Positions 57,425-64,000 of a stretch of 64,000 nucleotides of DNA are shown one piece after another; the first letter of the stretch is position 1; every line of letters begins with the position of its first letter. Under the pieces are notes generated by a model. The model was given only the letters and a program-made list of their open reading frames with translations. It searched no databases and had not been told where the DNA came from. The stretch spans positions 7,327,447 to 7,391,446 of the forward strand of contig CM035350.1 of NCBI GenBank assembly GCA_020137815.1, read 5' to 3'. The translations under genes and the position numbers were made by a program. The DNA is from Hormiphora californensis. Its lineage: Eukaryota > Ctenophora > Tentaculata > Cydippida > Pleurobrachiidae.

Positions 57425-60357
57425 ATGACTGACGGATACTACTGTTGCCGCTGTGAGATAGACTTTGATTCGGATGCCAAGTTTGTACAGCACAACACTC
57501 TATTCCATGATAACCTGCCCTCCTCCTCCCCGGGGGATACATGGACGGAGTTTAGTGGAGGTGGTGGTGGGGGAGGAGATGGTACCCTTACAATCTATGT
57601 GGTGAGTTGAACTAATTAGTAGACAGTCTCAACAATTGGATAGCATTTCTACTGCCTGGTTTGTAGGCGACCCATCATTTTATCTTACAATTTAAGTGGG
57701 CTGTCCATTGCGTTACAATTCAAGTGGGCTGTCCAATCTTGCGTTACAATTCAAGTGAGTGGTTTGTTTACCAACATGTCAAATTCACAGTAGTTATAGC
57801 AATTCAAGGAAAACTTAAGGTTGCTGTAGTTTCTGGGGAAAGGAATTGTTTTTGATTGCTGAATTGCCAACATTACCGCCGTACCTCAGCTCAAAAACAG
57901 TGTGTAGTGTGTACCCCCACACTTGGTAAACATGCTATGCAGTTAGTCACTACACTCTCTTACTGTCTGTGTTTGTTTGTTCTGCACCGCGGGGCGAATA
58001 TTTTATTTATGCAGTATATATATGCGGAGTTGTAATTGGGCAATTTATCTTTCCTCTCCTGAGTCCAGGACAGGAACTGCTGCTTAGTATGTGACAGGTT
58101 GGAAACTGAGAGAGGGAGAGAGAGTGAAATGAAATTGGCCTGTAAAAGGCATATAATGGGAAAGAATTAAGTTTCTTTGGATAAACACATTTTAATGAGC
58201 CAAGGGGCATTCCAGCAGGCTATAAGAAATATGAAGAAGTAAAAAACCCAGAGATAGAGAGATGAAAATGTAAATTATATGATAATGAGAGACTGAGAGA
58301 GAGAGGGATAGAGAGAGAAGCGATGACAGATATATTGGTTCACTATTTGATGTGTTTCCTCTAAATATGGAATGACTCAGTAACATACTCGAGTGCCTAT
58401 ATTTTGCCCTGCTTCTACACCTGTATATCGTGCAGCCTATGTAGATATGAAAATATGCGCCTGTCTGTTCTACTTCCTTCCTTCCTCAACCCGTCAGAAC
58501 CGCTTAGGAAACGGTGCCAAACATTTCCCCAGGTCTGAACACTTCTAAAACTTGTACTATCCAGCTACCGCGTGGTGGTAACTATTCAGAATCAAACGTG
58601 GCACATCTGCACTTGTCACACAAAAGACAGCCTAGCCTGCAAAGGGTCTCCTCAAAAGACCACACGTGTGTGTTGTCCGGTGCCAACTCAGAGTTGGCAA
58701 CTCTCACTTTGTCTCATATGAGACTTACTGCGTGAGGCCGCGTGCGAGATGTTACAGTCAGTAGGGTAGGAGGGGGTAATTCGGGTCAGTTGGTAATTCG
58801 GGTCACTTGTTTGTAATTCGGGCCATTCTAATGTAACAAGATTTGGCGGGAAAATTTGAAATACGGAATATCGTTCATTTCCCGATTTTGGATTCAATTG
58901 GTATTCCCGTGAATTTGCGGAATTTTTTCGAGAAGAAAACATATGATTTTATCCAATGGGATAATTCAGCACTTATTGGCTAAGTTTTTGAAGGAATTAC
59001 GTCATTATTGATTTACCAAAATGACGTCATAAAACAGTGTGTCTAATTCGGGTCATGTTTGTAATTCGGGTCACAGGCAAAGCGGCTAATTCGGGTCACC
59101 TTATTTTTGCGATAAATCAGCAAGTTTGAGTGATTTCTGGCCCCATATTTTATGTTTTTTTCTCGATTTGGGGCCTCTGGGGGCCTTTAGGGGCCTCTTG
59201 GGGCCTCTAGGGGCCTCTAAGGGGCATCTAGGGGCTTTTAGGGGTCTCAAGGGGTCTCTAGGGGGCCTCTGGGGGCCTCTGGGCGCCTATAGGGGCCTCT
59301 AGGGGGCCTCTAGGGGGCCTCTAGGGGCCTCTAGGTGCCTCTAGGTGCCTCTAGGGGCCTCTAGGGGGCCTCTGGGGGCCTCTAGGGGGCCTCAAGGGGG
59401 CCTCAAGGGGGCCTCAAGGGGGCCTCTAGGGGGCCTCTGGGGGCCTCTAGGGGCCTCTAGGGGCTTCTAGGGGCCTTAAGGGGCCTTAAGGGGTCTCAAG
59501 GGGTCTCTAGGGGTCCTCTAGGGGCCTTAAGGGGTCTCAAGGGGTCTCTAGGGGGCCTCTAGGGGCCTCTAGGGGCCTCTAGGGGCCTCTAGGGGCCTCT
59601 AGGGGCCCTAGAGGGGCCTCTAGGGGCATCTAGGGGCCTCTGGGGGCCTCTAGGGTCCTCTAGGGTCCTCTAGGGGCTTCTAGGGGCTTCTAGGGGCCTT
59701 AAGGGGTCTCAAGGGGCCTCTAGGGGCCCCTAGAGGCCCCTAGAGGGGCCTTTAGGGGTCTCTAGGGGCCTCTAGGGGGCCTCTAGAGGCCCCTAGAGGC
59801 CCCTAAAACAGCCAACCAACAGCTGGCCCGAATTACAAACACTTGACCCGAATTAACCGCATGATTTCAGCGGCAACACGCTGTGTTGGTAATTCGGGTC
59901 ATTTGGTCACGTGTTTGTTTGCGAGGGCTGTGATTGGCTGAATACGCGCGTGGCCCGATTTAGCCACTGACCCGAATTACCAACAATACGCAAACTAACG
60001 ATTTCGTGGGCTTTTTTATGTATGAAAAAGGTTGGATTTGAAAACTTCAACAGTCCAAATATCTTAACAAGTGTCACATTGGATAAATTGAATAGATTTT
60101 ATGTGCAGACATTCTGCCACAACCAAGGGAATACCACTTTAATCAAAAAGGTGACCCGAATTACCCCCGCCTACCCTACCTGACAACTCTCACTCTAGTC
60201 TAAATATGTATCTCACTTTTTCGAGCTATCACAATTAAATGATCACTCTTTTTCAGAGTCGGAAGGTGGAGGGAGAACACGACTTTGCTGCCCAAGCCCT
60301 GAAATGCCCCAGCAAATGTTTCTTCTGTGAACAAATAATTTGGGAAGTCGCGTTTTG
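57425..60357 (+). CDS. C2H2 zinc finger + C1-like protein, 5' exons (partial)
   Basis: Exons 57425-57601 (59 codons) and 60257-60357 (ends phase 2). I take ATG 57425 as the start because the same frame has a TGA ten bases upstream in the repeat. Residues 1-30 form a C2H2 finger, YYCCRCEIDFDSDAKFVQHN...H. A Gly run follows. The second exon reads HDFAAQALKCPSKCFFCEQI (then IW), like the first half of a C1 domain (HxF......PtxCxxCxxxiWG). I did not find the exon with the remaining cysteines in 60358-64000, so the C1 call is tentative. The product cannot be named. Confidence 0.5.
58764..60176. mobile_element. 1.4-kb non-autonomous DNA element with AATTCGGGTCA repeats
   Basis: Ends pair: GGGTAGGAGGGGGTAATTCG at the left and CGAATTACCCCCGCCTACCC at the right, flanked by TA (58762-58763 and 60177-60178). 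Many copies of TAATTCGGGTCA lie in the left arm and of its complement in the right arm. A long GGGGCCTCTAG minisatellite fills the centre. No transposase ORF. Confidence 0.8.
59165..59812. repeat. GGGGCCTCTAG minisatellite
   Basis: About 50 degenerate 10-12-bp units inside the 58764-60176 element. Confidence 0.95.
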
Positions 60358-60585
60358 GTGAGTTTGTGACACACACATAGTATAATAGACAGGGATAGAA
60401 ATATATAGAGAGATGGAGTATTAAAATAGTGGCTGACTGGCAGGAAGATTGATAAATGGAGAGGTCTCAGGTCAGAGGAGTAAAAAAAGAGTGTGACTGA
60501 CTATTTCCGCCTGTCAATAGTGCTATTGTGTGGGCAGTGTTTTTGGCTGATCGGCATCTCTTTTATCTTGTTGTCTGCAGTAGGT

Positions 60586-60629
<44 letters not shown>

Positions 60630-61877
60630 TCACCACAGGTGCCACTCCCCTTTATAATCTGTCTCTCCCTCCCTTTATTTTCACTCTCTATCTTCATGAC
60701 TTCTATCTGACTATATTTTTGTGATAATTGTCCCCTTCAACGCCGTATACCCATTCACACAACGCTAGATGTTTCAACCTCGCCCTTTCAGGTTAGTGCA
60801 CTGCATAGATTCACTATGTCATTCTCTCTCTCTCTCTGTCTAGCGTTCATGTTGTCCTCTCTTTCTCTCATTTTCTCTCTCTTGCCCTCTCTCCCACTCT
60901 CCCTCTCTCTCTTTCTCCCAAGCCTTCCAGATGTCTAAGACATAAAATGTTCCCACCCCAGGAAAACTAAACTCTCATTCCTGCAAGTACTTCTTTCTTA
61001 TTAATCAGAGAAGGGGAAGGTCGCTTCGTATAACCGCAGACCTATTTTTGCCGAGTCTTTTTTACAGCTTTATGAATGAATTTATGAATTTTACTTCTTT
61101 TGCTGCTGCTCCACAATCTTCAAAAATTTGAGTTTATGCCACATTAGGGATTTATACCATGTATGCTTGGTGCTGCACTGTTGCTGCACTGTTGGGCGTT
61201 GGATTGTGTTGAGTTAGGCCATATCCCAGTCCAGAGACACGGCAAGTGATACAGGCCCCATTTGGTGACATAGACACCTGGCGGGTCGTGTCAGGTGTCT
61301 ATGTCACCAACAGCCCCATTAGGTCTCAATTTAGTACAATTTAGTACCCAAATTGTATGGAGATCGGAGAGGAATTTTTCCAATCAATTATAGGCACATG
61401 TGTTAGTATTTTTCCTTGGAATCAGGTCTAGGATAGATCGGTAGAATGCTTTGGTGTATCGAGAGACGTTGTAATTGGGTGCTTAGATCTCTCCCTGTGG
61501 GTCGCGTGGGAACGGTCTTTCTCTTTCTGTCTCTCTGGCGTTCCCTGTCACGAAGCATCATCACTGCTAGAGATGAGAGAAGAGAGAGAGAGAGAGATGG
61601 AGAGAAGAGAGTGAGAGAGAGAGAGATAGAGAAGCCCTCCCCTAGTGATATGCTCTGTACATAGTGTGTGTGTTTCTGTAAAGCCCTATTCAGTGCCGAG
61701 CTCTCTCCGTGTCGCACTTCGAGCTTTGCCATACTATCATTTATGTTTTTATACCAAACATGTATATATACTGCTGCAAAATGCTAAGAAGTTCCCATCC
61801 TGACTTTGACTGTCTTCCACTACTTTCTTCCTTCAACAATCAACATCTTGCTTCTCAGGCATTTCACTGTCAGTGAT

Positions 61878-61909
<32 letters not shown>

Positions 61910-61979
61910 GGGAGACGAGAGAGGAGAGAGAGAGGAGAGATAGAGAGAGAGATAGAGAGAGAGAAAGAGCGGAAGAGAG

Positions 61980-62011
<32 letters not shown>

Positions 62012-62299
62012 TGTCTACGCTGATCTCTAGGAGCGTAGATTATTATTCTATATCTTAGAGAGAGAGAGAGAGAAGGCATGATTGTAACTAGTGATACCTT
62101 TCAAAGGCTCCCCTGTTTCACTGAATTAGCAGAATCTTCCAATACAACAGAATCCCTGCTTCTTGTAAACAGCGACACACCCTGTATCAACACGTCATGT
62201 TAAACTGTTCCATTTCTATTTTGACTTCTTCCCTCCTCTAACATCTGTTGTTCAAGGCTTGATACCAATTGCCTCTATTGAGGTCCACCTTCTCCTAAC
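60358..62299. other. intron-like spacer with GA/CT tracts
   Basis: (CT)n at 60588-60625, and GA tracts at 61575-61630, 61877-61990 and 61991-62010. A 19-bp inverted repeat (GACATAGACACCTGGC...CAGGTGTCTATGTC) lies at 61266-61306. No exon recognised; probably intron of the zinc-finger gene. Confidence 0.35.
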
Positions 62300-64000
62300 C
62301 ATCCCCCGTTGAACCCTAGCCACCCTTACTCGGTCATATCACCCCAACCTTCTTAGCTTAGGTGTTCTAACCACCCTATTCTAACTTATTAACCACCCTC
62401 TAACCACCCTCTAGGCTCTAACCACCCTCTTCTAACTTGTTAACAACCCTCTAACAATCCCTTTATTCCCTAACCACTCTCCTCTAACTAACACCCTCTA
62501 ACCACTCTCTTCTAACTTGTTAACAACCCTCTAACCACTCTCTTCTAACTTGTTAACCACCCTCTAACCACTCTCTTCTAACTTGTTAACCACCCTCTAA
62601 CAACCCTCTTCTAACTTGTTAACAACCCTCTAACCACCCTCTTCTAACTTGTAAGCCACCCTCTAACCACCCCTTTATTCCCTAACCACTCTCCTCTAAC
62701 TAACACCCTCTAACCACTCTCTTCTAACTTGTTAACCACCCTCTAACCACCCTCTTCTAACTTGTAAGCCACCCTCTAACCCCCCCCCCTTTATTCCCTA
62801 ACCACTCTCCTCTACCTAACACCCTCTAACCACTCTCTTCTAACTTGTTAACAACCCTCTAACCACTCTCTTCTAACTTGTTAACCACCCTCTAACCACC
62901 CTCTTCTAACTTGTTAACAACCCTCTAACCACCCTCTTCTAACTTGTTAACAACCCTCTAACCACCCTCTTCTAACTTGTTAACCACCCTCTAACCACTC
63001 TTCTTATTACTTGTTAACAACCCTCTAACCACCCTCTTCTAACTTGTTAACCACCCTCTAACCACCCTCTTCTAACTTGTTAACAACCCTCTAACCACCC
63101 TCTTCTAACTTGTTAACAACCCTCTAACCACCCTCTTCTAACTTGTTAACCACCCTCTAACCACCCTCTTCTAACTTGTTAACAACCCTCTAACCACCCT
63201 CTTCTAACTTGTTAACAACCCTCTAACCACTCTCTTCTAACTTGTTAACCACCCTCTAACCACCCTCTTCTAACTTGTTAACCACCCTCTAACCACCCTC
63301 TTCTAACTTGTTAACAACCCTCTAACCACCCTCTTCTAACTTGTTAACAACCCTCTAACCACCCTCTTCTAACTTGTAAGCCACCCTCTAACCACCCCTT
63401 TATTCCCTAACCACTCTCCTCTAACTAACACCCTCTAACCACTCTCTTCTAACTTGTTAACCACCCTCTAACCACCCTCTTCTAACTTGTAAGCCACCCT
63501 CTAACCCCCCCCCTTTATTCCCTAACCACTCTCCTCTAACTAACACCCTCTAACCACTCTCTTCTAACTTGTTAACAACCCTCTAACCACTCTCTTCTAA
63601 CTTGTTAACCACCCTCTAACCACCCTCTTCTAACTTGTTAACAACCCTCTAACCACCCTCTTCTAACTTGTTAACAACCCTCTAACCACCCTCTTCTAAC
63701 TTGTTAACCACCCTCTAACCACTCTTCTTATTACTTGTTAACAACCCTCTAACCACCCTCTTCTAACTTGTTAACCACCCTCTAACCACCCTCTTCTAAC
63801 TTGTTAACAACCCTCTAACCACCCTCTTCTAACTTGTTAACAACCCTCTAACCACCCTCTTCTAACTTGTTAACCACCCTCTAACCACCCTCTTCTATTT
63901 TCTAACTTGTTAACCACCCTCTAACCACTCTCTTCTAACTAACACCCTCTAACCACCCTCTTCTAACTTGTTAACCACCCTCTAACCACCCTCTTCTAAC
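62300..64000 (+). repeat. ~32-bp minisatellite with ~726-bp higher-order repeat
   Basis: Units of CTTCTAACTTGTTAACCACC + CTCTAACCACCC run to the end of the window (about 1.6 kb). A variant block (CTTGTAAGCCACC, CTTTATTCCCTAACC) occurs at ~62650-62810 and again at ~63375-63540 with the same internal order. Confidence 0.95.

Noticed and set aside
62300-64000. CCCTCTAACC repeats as a possible telomere or subtelomere
   Set aside because: The unit is ~32 bp with CTTCTAACTTGTTAAC, not TTAGGG arrays; it is a minisatellite.

Overview
This window is eukaryotic nuclear DNA from an animal. Genes are split by short GT-AG introns, and the set includes metazoan-type cell-biology genes: PAR-6, SKP2, TAF2, CCDC61, DDRGK1, PACRGL, an ALMS-motif centrosomal protein, a BTB-BACK protein and a kringle membrane protein. 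Long pure microsatellites, several palindromic (MITE-like) DNA elements and non-LTR retrotransposons fill the non-coding space. I cannot place the lineage; a non-bilaterian or other compact-genome marine invertebrate is a guess. I built gene models by hand from homology to families I know, splice consensus and reading-phase agreement. Where phases close exactly I give exon coordinates; where they do not, I say so.

Layout. 1-705: 5' end of DDRGK1 (-). 1152-2271: two-exon DUF4743/Nudix hydrolase (-). 2408-3260: palindromic element plus a GC-rich dispersed repeat. 3745-5977: SKP2, complete in seven exons (-). 6235-7280: GCSH, without its first exon (-). 8009-12225: SCLY (-), whose second intron hosts a kringle/TM gene on the other strand (10797-11779). 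12232-13500: three abutting inverted-repeat elements. 14104-17026: PAR-6, complete in seven exons (+). 17609-19599: SLC35G-like/EamA transporter (-), N terminus missing. 19600-26650: repeat-rich and nearly gene-free. 26652-27070: last two exons of a SAM-like gene (+). 27370-28507: PACRGL (-), C terminus missing. 28850-31364: BTB-BACK gene (-). 31694-36425: ALMS-motif gene (-). 37229-51177: TAF2, complete in twelve exons (-). Its 9-kb intron contains LINE sequence, a secreted-protein gene on the + strand and a large fold-back element. 51411-53153: intronless CCDC61 (-). 53230-56500: nested inverted repeats and a LINE fragment. 57425-60357: start of a C2H2 + C1-like gene (+) with a 1.4-kb DNA element in its intron. 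60358-64000: microsatellites and a large minisatellite.

Two themes stand out. First, splice signals are repeatedly captured in tandem repeats. A TAF2 5' splice site sits in twelve 30-bp copies, ten of which keep GTAAGT. 3' splice sites with branch-point-like CTAAC and pyrimidine tracts are tandemly copied in SLC35G, SKP2 and the zinc-finger gene. Other minisatellites or pure (CT)n abut acceptors in PAR-6, TAF2 and the ALMS gene. Second, transposon modules are mixed: an ORF with AlkB-like and SGNH-like domains is fused in frame to a truncated reverse transcriptase, and several otherwise different palindromic elements carry the same internal inverted motif.
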